This document shows, in pieces, positions 29,007-36,481 of a stretch of DNA of 64,000 nt. Made by a program: the position numbers and the translations under genes. Below the pieces are notes generated by a model. The model saw nothing but the letters and a program-made list of their open reading frames with translations, had not been told where the DNA came from and ran no database searches. Source of the stretch: Clostridia bacterium (GTDB taxonomy: Bacteria; Bacillota; Clostridia; Christensenellales; Borkfalkiaceae); NCBI GenBank assembly GCA_017466825.1, contig JAFTTJ010000020.1, positions 97,094 to 161,093 of the forward strand. Direction: 5' to 3'. Each line of letters begins with the position of its first letter. The stretch's first letter is position 1.

Positions 29007-29186
29007 TCAGTCTTCCATTTCTTCGTAATCTTCGCTTTTTTCTTGGCACTTACCTATTTTAGACATTTTTTCCCAAGCGGCGTCTTGCCCTTCCTTTACG
29101 AGTTTTCTCGCTTTGTAGGAATTGGTAACGATAAGCGCTCCGCCAAGCATGCCGAGAACTAGCCCTATTACAAAATTCTTTTCCAT
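29007..29186 (-). CDS. Small YtxH-like membrane-anchored protein
   Basis: 59-residue protein not found by ordinary length cutoffs. SD AAGGAGATT precedes the ATG with ideal spacing. It begins MEKNFVIGLVLGMLGGAL, one glycine-rich membrane segment, then a charged amphipathic tail with acidic C-terminus. The layout matches the YtxH family (general-stress-type small membrane proteins in Firmicutes), but it is short and the match is by pattern only. Confidence 0.75.
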   Translation of the reverse strand: MEKNFVIGLVLGMLGGALIVTNSYKARKLVKEGQDAAWEKMSKIGKCQEKSEDYEEMED

Positions 29187-29279
29187 AGTAATCTCCTTTT
29201 CTTCCCAAGGGTAGTATGAGTAGCGGTTTTATTTTTTATGCAAAATTATCATATATTCGACGTTATTAGCGAAAAATAG

Positions 29280-29308
29280 TTGAAAAAACTATTAAAAAAT
29301 GATATACT
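29280..29308 (+). promoter_or_regulatory. Promoter of ruvX
   Basis: TTGAAA at 29280-29285, 17-bp spacer, TATACT at 29303-29308. The ruvX SD AAAGGAG is about 50 bp downstream. Confidence 0.82.
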
Positions 29309-29369
29309 TTTTTCGTAAAAAGAATAAAATTTTACAAAAACGTTTATAAAAGTATAAAAGGAGTGGTTT

Positions 29370-29801
29370 ATGGGTAAAATTATCGCGTTCGATATAGGCG
29401 ATAAGCGAATAGGCGTTGCCGTGTCCGACCCCTTTTGCGAAATGGCTTTGCCGGACGAAACCTATTGGCGCAAGGGCTTTGAAAAGGATATAGACAACCT
29501 TTTAAAAATTGCCAAGGATAAGTTTGCCGAAACTATCGTTTGCGGATTGCCCGTAAATTTCGACGGTAGCCAAAGCGAGCAGACGGTAAAAACTCAGGAG
29601 TTTATCAACCGCCTAAAAGAAAAGTCGCCATTGCCCGTCGTAGTGCAAGACGAAAGGTTTTCCACAATGCAATCGCAAAGAATTTTAATTGAAGCCAACG
29701 TCCGACGTGAAAACCGTAAAAAGTACGTCGACTCGATAGCCGCTTCCTTTATATTAGAAGACTACTTACGAAAAATAAAATTACAAGGAGATAAGAAATG
29801 A
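29370..29801 (+). CDS. ruvX: Putative pre-16S rRNA nuclease / RuvX (YqgF family)
   Basis: RNase H-like nuclease implicated in 16S rRNA 5' maturation and formerly called a Holliday junction resolvase. IAFDIGDKRIGVAVSD, GLPVNFDGSQSEQT and DERFSTMQSQR are the family motifs with catalytic acidic residues. 143 residues is standard. It overlaps the following DUF1292 gene by 4 bp, an adjacency common in Firmicutes. Confidence 0.94.
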   Translation: MGKIIAFDIGDKRIGVAVSDPFCEMALPDETYWRKGFEKDIDNLLKIAKDKFAETIVCGLPVNFDGSQSEQTVKTQEFINRLKEKSPLPVVVQDERFSTMQSQRILIEANVRRENRKKYVDSIAASFILEDYLRKIKLQGDKK

Positions 29802-30145
29802 CCGAACAATACCATGAAAACGTAAAGACTGACGAACTTGACGACGTAATCGAACTCACCAGCGACAAAGGCGAAGTTTTCAAGTTTTATCATATTGGAA
29901 CTATAGAATATAAAGACGATTGGTTCGTATTTTTCCAACGCGCCGAGCAAATCGAAGGGGTTGATCCCGACGAACTCGTAATTTTTAAACTCAGCGGTGA
30001 CGAAGGCAACGAAGTCTTATTGCCGATTGACGACGAAAAACTTTTAGACGAAGTTTACGACGAGTTTATGAGAGAACTTGCCGAAGACGACGAGTGCGAC
30101 GGCAACTGCGCCGGATGCTCCGGTTGCGGTGAAGGTAACGAATAA
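29798..30145 (+). CDS. DUF1292 protein with Cys-rich tail
   Basis: 115-residue acidic protein of the DUF1292 (YrzB-like) family, usually encoded next to ruvX/yrzL. The core EVFKFYHIGTIEYKDDWFVFF matches the family. The C-terminus is unusual in ending with closely spaced cysteines (CDGNCAGCSGCG), a possible metal site. Function unknown. Translationally coupled to ruvX. Confidence 0.86.
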   Translation: MTEQYHENVKTDELDDVIELTSDKGEVFKFYHIGTIEYKDDWFVFFQRAEQIEGVDPDELVIFKLSGDEGNEVLLPIDDEKLLDEVYDEFMRELAEDDECDGNCAGCSGCGEGNE

Positions 30146-30160
30146 TTTTAAATTAAAAGC

Positions 30161-30196
30161 AAAAATCCATTCTTAAATCAAGAATGGATTTTTATT
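30161..30196. terminator. Bidirectional terminator between DUF1292 and the small minus-strand ORFs
   Basis: Stem AAAATCCATTCTT / AAGAATGGATTTT with AAATC loop. T runs or A runs flank both sides, so it can serve both convergent units. Confidence 0.85.
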
Positions 30197-30218
30197 TTTA
30201 CCTAACTAAACGGTTAGA

Positions 30219-30356
30219 TTATAAGTCGTCCGCGTCTTGGACGGGCTCTTCGTATTCACCAGAAATATAATTTCCGGTGTAACTGCCGAGCGGGTCAAAG
30301 TTGGACACAAATTTTTGACTGACTTTCTTTTTAGTCGTTTTTTTAGTTTTTTTCAT
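30219..30356 (-). CDS. Small basic-to-acidic protein, 45 residues
   Basis: Starts MKKTKKTTKKKVS and continues through FDPLGSYTG to an acidic end, PVQDADDL. The start overlaps the stop of the upstream 37-residue ORF (TAATG), suggesting coupled translation. I recall small clostridial proteins with similar GSYTG and PVQDADDL segments but cannot name a family. Not recognised functionally. Confidence 0.65.
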   Translation of the reverse strand: MKKTKKTTKKKVSQKFVSNFDPLGSYTGNYISGEYEEPVQDADDL

Positions 30357-30469
30357 TAGTCTTCACATTTAGAGCAGTTCTTCTTTGCTTTAGAAGTGCA
30401 AGACTTGGTCTTTGAAGTAGACTTTGATGAAGTCTTGTTCGTACTAGTAGTCTTATTAGTGTTTTTCAT
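30356..30469 (-). CDS. Small Lys/Ser/Thr-rich protein, 37 residues
   Basis: Low-complexity polypeptide (MKNTNKTTSTNKTSSKS...) with three cysteines near the C-terminus (KSCTSKAKKNCSKCED). It is coupled by TAATG to the next small gene. No usual SD lies just before the ATG; instead a full-length SD sits about 95 nt upstream beyond a predicted hairpin region (see the leader at 30470-30571). It could be a DNA- or spore-coat-associated peptide, but nothing proves that. Confidence 0.5.
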   Translation of the reverse strand: MKNTNKTTSTNKTSSKSTSKTKSCTSKAKKNCSKCED

Positions 30470-30571
30470 AGCCCATCGAAATCGCTCTTTGCCGTGTAAT
30501 GGGATCGTTTATATTAAGTAAACGCTAGTTTTACTTAAACTGTAAAGCGCAGGCGATTTCTTCACCTCCTT
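30470..30571 (-). promoter_or_regulatory. Structured leader with a distant perfect SD
   Basis: On the minus strand: AAGGAGGTGA (30571-30562), then GAAATCGC, then a 9-bp hairpin TTAAGTAAA/TTTACTTAA, then GCGATTTC, then GATGGGCT and the ATG at 30469. GAAATCGC and GCGATTTC are perfectly complementary, so folding would bring the SD close to the start codon. CCCATT inside could instead pair with GATGGG. Structure is by-eye prediction. Confidence 0.5.
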
Positions 30572-30634
30572 CGCAAATATTATGAGCGCTAAATCTAAAA
30601 ACTATACTTTTTTCGATATTTTTTTTATATTCGG

Positions 30635-31291
30635 TTAAAATCCGTCTTTTTGGGCTATAATTTCACAAGTTTCGCCGTCAACTAAAAAAGAAATAATTTT
30701 TTCACCGTTAAAAAGACCTACGTACCAATAGTCGTAACCGTCGTTGTCGATAAGTCTAATTCTAATTTCCCCTTTATCCCCTTCTAAAAATTCTTTACAC
30801 GTCTGATTATTTTGCGCTAGATTATCTAAAACGGAATTATAACTTACCGTGCTCTCGTTTTTAATAGAGTAAAGGGTAACGGTTTCGTTTAAGTCTTTTC
30901 CGCTGATACAAACGGTAATAGGCTCGGCGGGCAAGGCGTCCACTTGAACGTGAGCAAATAAAAAGGAAGTGAGCGGTTTATACTCAAAATCACCGCAATA
31001 TTCTTTGTCTAAAACGGCAAATTTTACTGAACAACTTTCAAAAGTCGTTTGACTCTTGCCAAAATCTATTTTAAATATAATAAAGTTTTCAACTTTTCCG
31101 CAAACGCCGTCGTTTTCCAAAGGATTTTCACGGCTTTCAAGATAGGCGCAAATTTTAAAGTTCTGGCAGTCGCTATAAAGTACGTCGGCTCTAAGTTGGC
31201 TAATTCTAGGGTCTACTTGTTCTGGGGCTGTGCAACAGGGCAGGGCAAAGAATAAAGCGGTAAGCAAAAGTGTTGATAAAAGTTTTTTCAA
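30635..31291 (-). CDS. Predicted lipoprotein of unknown function
   Basis: 218 residues with a lipoprotein signal (MKKLLSTLLLTALFFALPCC) and Cys at the cleavage site. The mature part has mixed beta-rich composition and ends with a segment (YWYVGLFNGEKIISFLVDGE) resembling short beta repeats, with no recognised domain. Divergent from the 31407 gene, with about 115 bp between their starts. Confidence 0.75.
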   Translation of the reverse strand: MKKLLSTLLLTALFFALPCCTAPEQVDPRISQLRADVLYSDCQNFKICAYLESRENPLENDGVCGKVENFIIFKIDFGKSQTTFESCSVKFAVLDKEYCGDFEYKPLTSFLFAHVQVDALPAEPITVCISGKDLNETVTLYSIKNESTVSYNSVLDNLAQNNQTCKEFLEGDKGEIRIRLIDNDGYDYWYVGLFNGEKIISFLVDGETCEIIAQKDGF

Positions 31292-31360
31292 TATTTTTTC
31301 TCCATTTGTAAAATTTTATGCTATAATAAGTCAATAAATGAGTGTTTTAAACTAAAAAAG

Positions 31361-31389
31361 TTGATTTTTGTCGTATATTGTGCTATCAT
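31361..31389 (+). promoter_or_regulatory. Promoter of the 31407 gene
   Basis: TTGATT at 31361-31366, 17-bp spacer, TATCAT at 31384-31389, then SD AGAGGTG just before the ATG at 31407. Confidence 0.65.
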
Positions 31390-31406
31390 ATATAAGAGGT
31401 GTAATT

Positions 31407-32012
31407 ATGGGTAACGTAATTAAAAAAACTGCGCTTATAACGCTACTTGCCTTAGTTTCCGTACTGCTTGTAAGCGTATTTAGCGTAACGCTATTAGCCC
31501 CGTCTTTTGCAGGGGACTGTTATTTTGAATTAGGCTTTAAAGATATGGCTGTTTCTTGTTATGAAAGGGCTTTTGGTAGTTCGGGTTCGTATAGCGATTT
31601 AGTCGAACTCGTCGATAGCGCAAGTTATAGCGAAAACGATTCGATTACCGCAAAGTACGGCAAGATCATGATTGAAAGAAAAATAGAATTTGCCGAATTT
31701 TGCAAGGTCACCGACGAAGACGGGCAGAGTAATTTTTCTACTTACGACTATTATTCTACTCTCGTAACGTTTGCTTTTTACGATTTAGGTGACAAGTCAA
31801 GCGCTGCGGATATCTGTTTTAAAACTTTGGAAAACGGCGGTTATGTCGACGGTTGCGCCCTAAAAACGGCGGTGCAAATTGCAAAAGACGATAAAGAATT
31901 CGGCGAACTTTTAATAAGCGCGTACAAAGCGCTTCCAAGCCGTAATTTTGCAAATAATACTCAAAACAAATTTAAAGACGATATGAAAAAATTGGGTTAC
32001 ACAATTTCTTAA
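31407..32012 (+). CDS. Membrane-anchored protein of unknown function
   Basis: 201 residues. The ATG at 31407 follows AGAGGTGTAATT and is preferred over an in-frame start at 31368. One N-terminal membrane segment (ITLLALVSVLLVSVFSVTLL) is followed by a helical extracytoplasmic domain with tetratricopeptide-like spacing (CYFELGFKDMAVSCYERAF). It is 10 bp upstream of the zinc-ribbon membrane protein gene, so the two may work together. Not recognised. Confidence 0.75.
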   Translation: MGNVIKKTALITLLALVSVLLVSVFSVTLLAPSFAGDCYFELGFKDMAVSCYERAFGSSGSYSDLVELVDSASYSENDSITAKYGKIMIERKIEFAEFCKVTDEDGQSNFSTYDYYSTLVTFAFYDLGDKSSAADICFKTLENGGYVDGCALKTAVQIAKDDKEFGELLISAYKALPSRNFANNTQNKFKDDMKKLGYTIS

Positions 32013-32022
32013 CGGAGATAAT

Positions 32023-33018
32023 ATGGGAGAAAATAAAGTTGAACAAAAACAGGCAAGGTGTCCTAGTTGCGGGGTTGATTTGACCGTCGATCCTGGTCAA
32101 AAAACGGTAAAATGTCCTTCTTGCGGTGAAGAGTGCTCAGCCGAAATGGCGATAAAATATTACGAGTCTTTACAAGAAACGGAAAGCACCGTAAAAGAAG
32201 CGCACGGCGAAGACTATCAAAAGTTAAATATGGTTTTAGACGAACTCTACGGTCTTATCGACATGTGCGAGTACGAAAAGGCGGAAGAAAAGTATTACGA
32301 AGCGACTATGTATTCGGAATCAGATTATAGAGTTTATATGGCAATGGTAGCCGTAAAGACTAAAAACTATACCGACCTTAAAGACCAAGAGCATAAACAA
32401 TATATAAATAAGGCTATCGCCTGCGCCGACTCAGACGCCAAGCAGGAAATCGTCAAGATGTACAAAGCGTATTATCACAAGGCGAACATGACCGAAGAAG
32501 AACTTTTAGAGTACACGGCGGAAGAGAATAAAATAAAGAAAAAAAGGCTTGAAAAGTCTTTAAAAACTATGATTCCCGAGTTTATGGCAAAGGAAAAACG
32601 CAACAAGGTATTTTTAATTTTATTCCCCATCTTGATTGCCTTGGGTATAGGTTTAGTGTTTTTAGCGGCTTTTATAGACGATTTAAAGTGGTTTTCAATT
32701 ATCGGCGCGTTTGCCGCAATCGCAGGTTATATAATCTTTAGAAATTGGTTTTTAACAAAAGATCAAATCAAAGCGTTTAACTCGCTTTTAGACTTTTACG
32801 ATTTCGTCGATTCGAGAGATTTTAACGACCAAATAAACGGTAATTTATACACTCACATGCAAGCGCACGCCGACAAGTTCGCCGACGGTGCGCCTATCGT
32901 TTCGCTTTCCGACGATACAGTCAAACTTATCGATTATTTAATAATTTTAAACGACGGCGAAACCAACAAATTTTTACTTAACGACAAATATTTCTCACAA
33001 TTCGTTTCTGAAGAATAG
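32023..33018 (+). CDS. Zinc-ribbon membrane protein of unknown function
   Basis: 331 residues. The N-terminus has a rubredoxin-like zinc ribbon with CPSCGVD and CPSCGEE, then a helical region of about 140 residues and a pair of membrane helices (VFLILFPILIALGIGLVFLAA and FSIIGAFAAIAGYIIF), then a helical tail. This resembles cytosolic sensor/zinc-ribbon membrane proteins common in clostridia. Likely co-transcribed with the preceding membrane-anchored gene. Confidence 0.78.
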   Translation: MGENKVEQKQARCPSCGVDLTVDPGQKTVKCPSCGEECSAEMAIKYYESLQETESTVKEAHGEDYQKLNMVLDELYGLIDMCEYEKAEEKYYEATMYSESDYRVYMAMVAVKTKNYTDLKDQEHKQYINKAIACADSDAKQEIVKMYKAYYHKANMTEEELLEYTAEENKIKKKRLEKSLKTMIPEFMAKEKRNKVFLILFPILIALGIGLVFLAAFIDDLKWFSIIGAFAAIAGYIIFRNWFLTKDQIKAFNSLLDFYDFVDSRDFNDQINGNLYTHMQAHADKFADGAPIVSLSDDTVKLIDYLIILNDGETNKFLLNDKYFSQFVSEE

Positions 33019-33025
33019 GTGTAAA

Positions 33026-33904
33026 ATGGTTTATTTTATTGAAAACGGTTATTTATCGGTCGGCGTAGATACGCTCGGCGCGCAACTTTCGTCTATTTTA
33101 TCCAAAAAAACTAATTGCGAATACCTTTGGCAGGGCGACGAAAAGTATTGGAAGGGAAGAGCGTACAATCTTTTCCCCCACGTCGGTAGGCTTGCAGGCG
33201 GTAAATTCGTAGTTGAAGGCAAAGAGTACGCTATGGATAGGCACGGTTTTGCAAGGGGTATGGATTTCGTTTTAACTGCAAAAGCGCCTAGTTCAATGAC
33301 TTTTACTATTAGCGCTAACGACCAAACTAAAAAACTTTATCCCTTCGATTTTATCTTTTCGGTAACCTTTTCTTTGCAAAAAAACCAACTTTTAGTGTCT
33401 TATAAAATCCAAAACGCAGGAAAAAATACTATGTTTTTCGGTCTTGGCGGACACCCCGGATTTAACCTTCCTTTCGACGGGGGAGAGTTTGAAGATTATT
33501 TCGTCGAGTTTGATAGCGAGTGCGTTCCAACTCAAGTTTTTGCAAACGAAAAAGGTCTTATGACAAATTCATCTAGTCCGCTCAATCTTGAAAACAGCAA
33601 GGTTTTGCGACTTAAACACGAGTTGTTCGATAACGACGCAATAATTATGAAAGATACGCCAAAAGGCGTTTCAATAAAGGCTAAGCACACTAATAGAAGC
33701 GTCAGAGTAGTCTTTGATAAAATGCCGTATTTAGGTCTTTGGCACATGCCTAAAACCGACGCTCCTTATCTTTGCATTGAACCGTGGATGACTTTGCCTT
33801 CCCCCGACGGCGAGCCCGAAGTTTTCGAGCGCAAAGAAAATATAGGAATAGTAAAGCCAAATGAAAGTTTTACGAGCGACTTTGCCATTTATATAAACGA
33901 GTAA
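33026..33904 (+). CDS. Aldose 1-epimerase family protein (LacX/GalM-like)
   Basis: Mutarotase fold, 292 residues, converting alpha and beta anomers of hexoses. Typical segments are YLWQGDEKYWKGRAYNLFPHVGRL, the active-site MDRHGFARG, GGHPGFNLPF and the C-terminal CIEPWMTLPSP with catalytic Glu. The LacX-type subgroup is shorter than GalM. The terminator lies directly after the stop. Confidence 0.9.
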   Translation: MVYFIENGYLSVGVDTLGAQLSSILSKKTNCEYLWQGDEKYWKGRAYNLFPHVGRLAGGKFVVEGKEYAMDRHGFARGMDFVLTAKAPSSMTFTISANDQTKKLYPFDFIFSVTFSLQKNQLLVSYKIQNAGKNTMFFGLGGHPGFNLPFDGGEFEDYFVEFDSECVPTQVFANEKGLMTNSSSPLNLENSKVLRLKHELFDNDAIIMKDTPKGVSIKAKHTNRSVRVVFDKMPYLGLWHMPKTDAPYLCIEPWMTLPSPDGEPEVFERKENIGIVKPNESFTSDFAIYINE

Positions 33905-33908
33905 AATT

Positions 33909-33944
33909 AAAATCCGTAAGCGGGGAGAGCTTACGGATTTTTTA
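33909..33944. terminator. Terminator after the aldose epimerase gene
   Basis: 12-bp stem AAATCCGTAAGC/GCTTACGGATTT with GGGGAGA loop and T run. Confidence 0.88.
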
Positions 33945-33989
33945 TATGCGAAACAAGGTTGACCGAACTTGTTTGCTTTCGTAAAAAGT

Positions 33990-34748
33990 TTAAAAATTAG
34001 CGATATCAACGCACTTTTCGGGCAAATTCTTCCAAAACTTAATCGGGAGAAAACTCTTCATTAAGCGGTGATTTTTACGCTCTTTTATATTTACGCTATC
34101 GTAGTAGGTTTGCCATAATTTTCTAAAATTTACTTCTTCGTCGGAAAGATAAACGGTAACTATGCCGTCGCCCCCGTCAACTTGTCTTACGCTTTGACCG
34201 TCGTAAAGGGCAAGCACGTTTCTTTTAGTGTCGTGAATTATAAACGCTTGGTCGGCAAGTCTTGCCGTAAAGTGTGGCATAAGTAACCAAGTTATGTCGT
34301 TTTCTGGGGTGTAATGGGCGTAGAAATAGCCGTCCCTACTTTCTTCAAAGCGAATAAACCCTTTAAAGCGGTGAATTTCGTTTGTTATTTTCTTTAATAA
34401 GTCGCAAAACGCTAAAATTCGTTGGTCGGCAAAGTTTTTAGAAACGTCAATTCTCTTGTTGTCGATTACCGCTTTTAAATAGTTAAAAATAACCGTAAAT
34501 TTATTTTCTTGCCCGCTTTTAAGGGCAAGGTTTAAATCTTTTAAAACGTTGGGCGTTGCAACCCCTTTCAAACAGTTTTTAACTCTTTCGGCTTTTTCAA
34601 GGTCGTTTTCTATTTCGTAAACAACGTCGCCAAAGCCTGACTGGACGGGTTTGTCCGTAATTAAATTTGGTATACGCTTTTCGTAATAAGCGTCAAAAAT
34701 GCAGGTTAAAAGCCCAATTTTACTTCCGTTAAAAATATAAGTCGTCAT
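33990..34748 (-). CDS. TIGR03915-family DNA metabolism protein (DUF4130)
   Basis: 252-residue partner protein of the radical SAM gene. The family (TIGR03915, DUF4130) is always found beside TIGR03916 radical SAM proteins and is thought to act in DNA repair or modification; biochemistry is unknown to me. Seen here: a N-terminal YIFNGSKIGLLTCIFDAY start and the C-terminal DAFIIHD-like stretch (RLADQAFIIHDTKRNVLALYD). It overlaps the upstream gene by 4 bp and shares its LexA-boxed promoter. Confidence 0.88.
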   Translation of the reverse strand: MTTYIFNGSKIGLLTCIFDAYYEKRIPNLITDKPVQSGFGDVVYEIENDLEKAERVKNCLKGVATPNVLKDLNLALKSGQENKFTVIFNYLKAVIDNKRIDVSKNFADQRILAFCDLLKKITNEIHRFKGFIRFEESRDGYFYAHYTPENDITWLLMPHFTARLADQAFIIHDTKRNVLALYDGQSVRQVDGGDGIVTVYLSDEEVNFRKLWQTYYDSVNIKERKNHRLMKSFLPIKFWKNLPEKCVDIANF

Positions 34749-36001
34749 ATTTCACCTATCAAAACGCTCCGCTTAATTTCGTCGTTTGAAAAGAGCGAAA
34801 GTTGGGTAAACGGCTCGCTATCCGTTGCCGTTAAAAGGAGCGTGTTTTTTATTATCAGTTGGTTTTCCGTGCCTAAAAATTTACCTTTGCAGGTTATAAA
34901 GTTTCTCGCCCGTTTTAGCACTACGCGCATTTTTGCAAGATGCTCAAAGTCGAGTTTTCCGTACCGCCTTGCGTTTACTATTTTGTAAGCGCTTCTAAAC
35001 CCTATGCCGGGTACTCGCACCAAAACTTCGGGCGGAGCGGTGTTAATTTCCACCGGGAAAAATTCGGGGTGTTTTAGCGCCCAATGGCATTTGGGGTCGT
35101 AACCTTCGGGTATGTTTTCGTTTTCGTCTAAAAGTTCTTCGGCGGTAAAGCCGTAAAATCTCATAAGCCAATCGGCTTGGTAAAGTCTGTGTTCTCTCAG
35201 TAAGCCTACGGGTACGGTCGGTAAGGACGGATTGAAATCGTTGGTCGGCACGTAAGACGAAAAGTAAACCCTTTTAAGAGAGAATTTTCTATAAAGTCCT
35301 TGCGTAAGTCTTACTATATGTCCGTCGCTTTCGGGGGATGCGCCTACTATCATTTGAGTAGTTTGTCCGGCGGGTAAAAACTTACTGTACCTTATCGAAG
35401 TCGCTTGTCTGCGCTCTTTTGCCATAAGGTCCATAGGGAGCAAAATTCCCGCCTTGCTCTTTTGCGGTGCGAGCAGTTTTAAACTTCGCTCGGACGGTAG
35501 TTCTACGTTAAAACTCATTCTGTCAACGTATTCGCCCGCCCGCATTATAAGTTTTTGGTCGGCGGACGGTATACCTTTTAGGTGGATGTAACCGTTAAAG
35601 CGGTGAAGCTTTCTAAGCCGTATTACGGTTTCTAAAAGTTTTTCCATAGTGTTGTCGGGGTTTTGGTCTACCGCAGACGAAAGGAAAAGCCCTTCAATCA
35701 TATTCCGCCTGTAAAAGTTTATCACGAGTTCGCAAATCTCTTCGGGGGAGGCTTCGGCTCTCGGCACGTCGTTGCTACGGCGGTTTACGCAGTATTGACA
35801 GTCGTAAGCGCACTTGTTAGTAAGCAAGATTTTAAGTAGCGAAATACATCTTCCGTCTTCGGTAAAAGAGTGGCAAATGCCCGAAATTTCGGCATTGCCG
35901 ATACCTTTTGGTGTATTCCTTCTCGACGAGCCTGACGAAGAACACGAAACGTCGTACTTGGCGCTTTCAGTTAAAATTTTCAATCTTTGGTAATCCAACA
36001 T
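34745..36001 (-). CDS. Putative DNA modification/repair radical SAM protein (TIGR03916)
   Basis: Radical SAM enzyme with the CX3CX2C cluster CAYDCQYC and a C-terminal helix-hairpin-helix DNA-binding motif (VLVRVPGIGFRSAYKIVNARR). The start chosen is ATG 36001 (MLDYQRLKILTESAKYDVSC, which fits the family N-terminus). A GTG at 36034 behind AAGGAATAC is an alternative that would add 11 residues. 418 residues. The gene pair lies behind a promoter embraced by two LexA-like boxes, in line with a role in DNA damage repair. Confidence 0.88.
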   Translation of the reverse strand: MLDYQRLKILTESAKYDVSCSSSGSSRRNTPKGIGNAEISGICHSFTEDGRCISLLKILLTNKCAYDCQYCVNRRSNDVPRAEASPEEICELVINFYRRNMIEGLFLSSAVDQNPDNTMEKLLETVIRLRKLHRFNGYIHLKGIPSADQKLIMRAGEYVDRMSFNVELPSERSLKLLAPQKSKAGILLPMDLMAKERRQATSIRYSKFLPAGQTTQMIVGASPESDGHIVRLTQGLYRKFSLKRVYFSSYVPTNDFNPSLPTVPVGLLREHRLYQADWLMRFYGFTAEELLDENENIPEGYDPKCHWALKHPEFFPVEINTAPPEVLVRVPGIGFRSAYKIVNARRYGKLDFEHLAKMRVVLKRARNFITCKGKFLGTENQLIIKNTLLLTATDSEPFTQLSLFSNDEIKRSVLIGEI

Positions 36002-36079
36002 AATAAAAACCCAACAAAACGACTTAAAAAACACGTATTCCTTACTAAACTTACCTATTTTTAGTTAAAATTTAAAAAG

Positions 36080-36093
36080 CGAACAAATGTTTG
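36080..36093 (-). promoter_or_regulatory. LexA/DinR-like SOS box 1
   Basis: CGAACAAATGTTTG, one mismatch from the Gram-positive LexA consensus CGAAC-N4-GTTCG. Located just downstream of the -10 of the minus-strand promoter of the radical SAM gene. Confidence 0.75.
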
Positions 36094-36101
36094 TTTTCTT
36101 T

Positions 36102-36130
36102 ATTATACTACGCTAAAAAAGAAAAGTCAA
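36102..36130 (-). promoter_or_regulatory. Promoter of the DNA-repair radical SAM operon
   Basis: Read on the minus strand: TTGACT (36130-36125), 17-bp spacer, TATAAT (36107-36102). Sits between and partly under the two LexA-like boxes. Confidence 0.85.
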
Positions 36131-36141
36131 ACAAATGTTCG
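36128..36141 (-). promoter_or_regulatory. LexA/DinR-like SOS box 2
   Basis: CAAACAAATGTTCG, one mismatch from the Gram-positive consensus, overlapping the -35 of the same promoter. It shares the AACAAATGTT core with box 1. Confidence 0.75.
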
Positions 36142-36189
36142 TATTTTTTAAAAATTTTTTATTTTGCTTTACGCCAAAGCCTTTCAATA

Positions 36190-36213
36190 AAAAAAGCGGA
36201 GAAAAGTCCGCTA
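36190..36213 (-). terminator. Terminator of the 51-residue membrane protein gene
   Basis: On the minus strand: AGCGGA-CTTTTC-TCCGCT followed by seven T. Confidence 0.82.
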
Positions 36214-36219
36214 TATAAA

Positions 36220-36375
36220 TTATTGAAAAGTAGTGGTGTTTTCGTTTTGGTTATAACCACAGCAACAACTCGTCGTTCCAAGGGCGAGCAGTAAAAGCAG
36301 TTGGGTAAGCGATATAGAGCCGTTTGAATACAACAAAAATAATATGCCGAGAAGTAGTAAATTTCCGTTATCCAT
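36220..36375 (-). CDS. Small Leu-rich membrane protein with Cys triplet, 51 residues
   Basis: Starts MDNGNLLLLGILFLLYSN behind SD GGAG-ATTATT. It has two short hydrophobic stretches (residues 6-16 and 25-32), then TSCCCG and a polar NQNENTTT tail. Own terminator. It resembles short clostridial spore/YjcZ-type membrane peptides in layout but is not matched to a named family. Confidence 0.65.
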   Translation of the reverse strand: MDNGNLLLLGILFLLYSNGSISLTQLLLLLALGTTSCCCGYNQNENTTTFQ

Positions 36376-36446
36376 AATAATCTCCATTATTTTACAAAAA
36401 TTTTCTTTGTTATACTTTATGCGACAAAATTCGGTTTTATGTTAAA

Positions 36447-36475
36447 TTGACCTTTTTCTCGTTAAGGTATAAAAT
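36447..36475 (+). promoter_or_regulatory. Promoter of the ArsR gene, apparently leaderless
   Basis: TTGACC at 36447-36452, 17-bp spacer, TAAAAT at 36470-36475. The ATG at 36482 lies where transcription would begin, leaving no room for an SD. Confidence 0.65.
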
Positions 36476-36481
36476 AGAATT

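Noticed and set aside
36091-36294. 67-residue plus-strand ORF
   Set aside because: It lies across the LexA boxes and promoter of the minus-strand operon and antisense to the 51-residue gene, with no SD.
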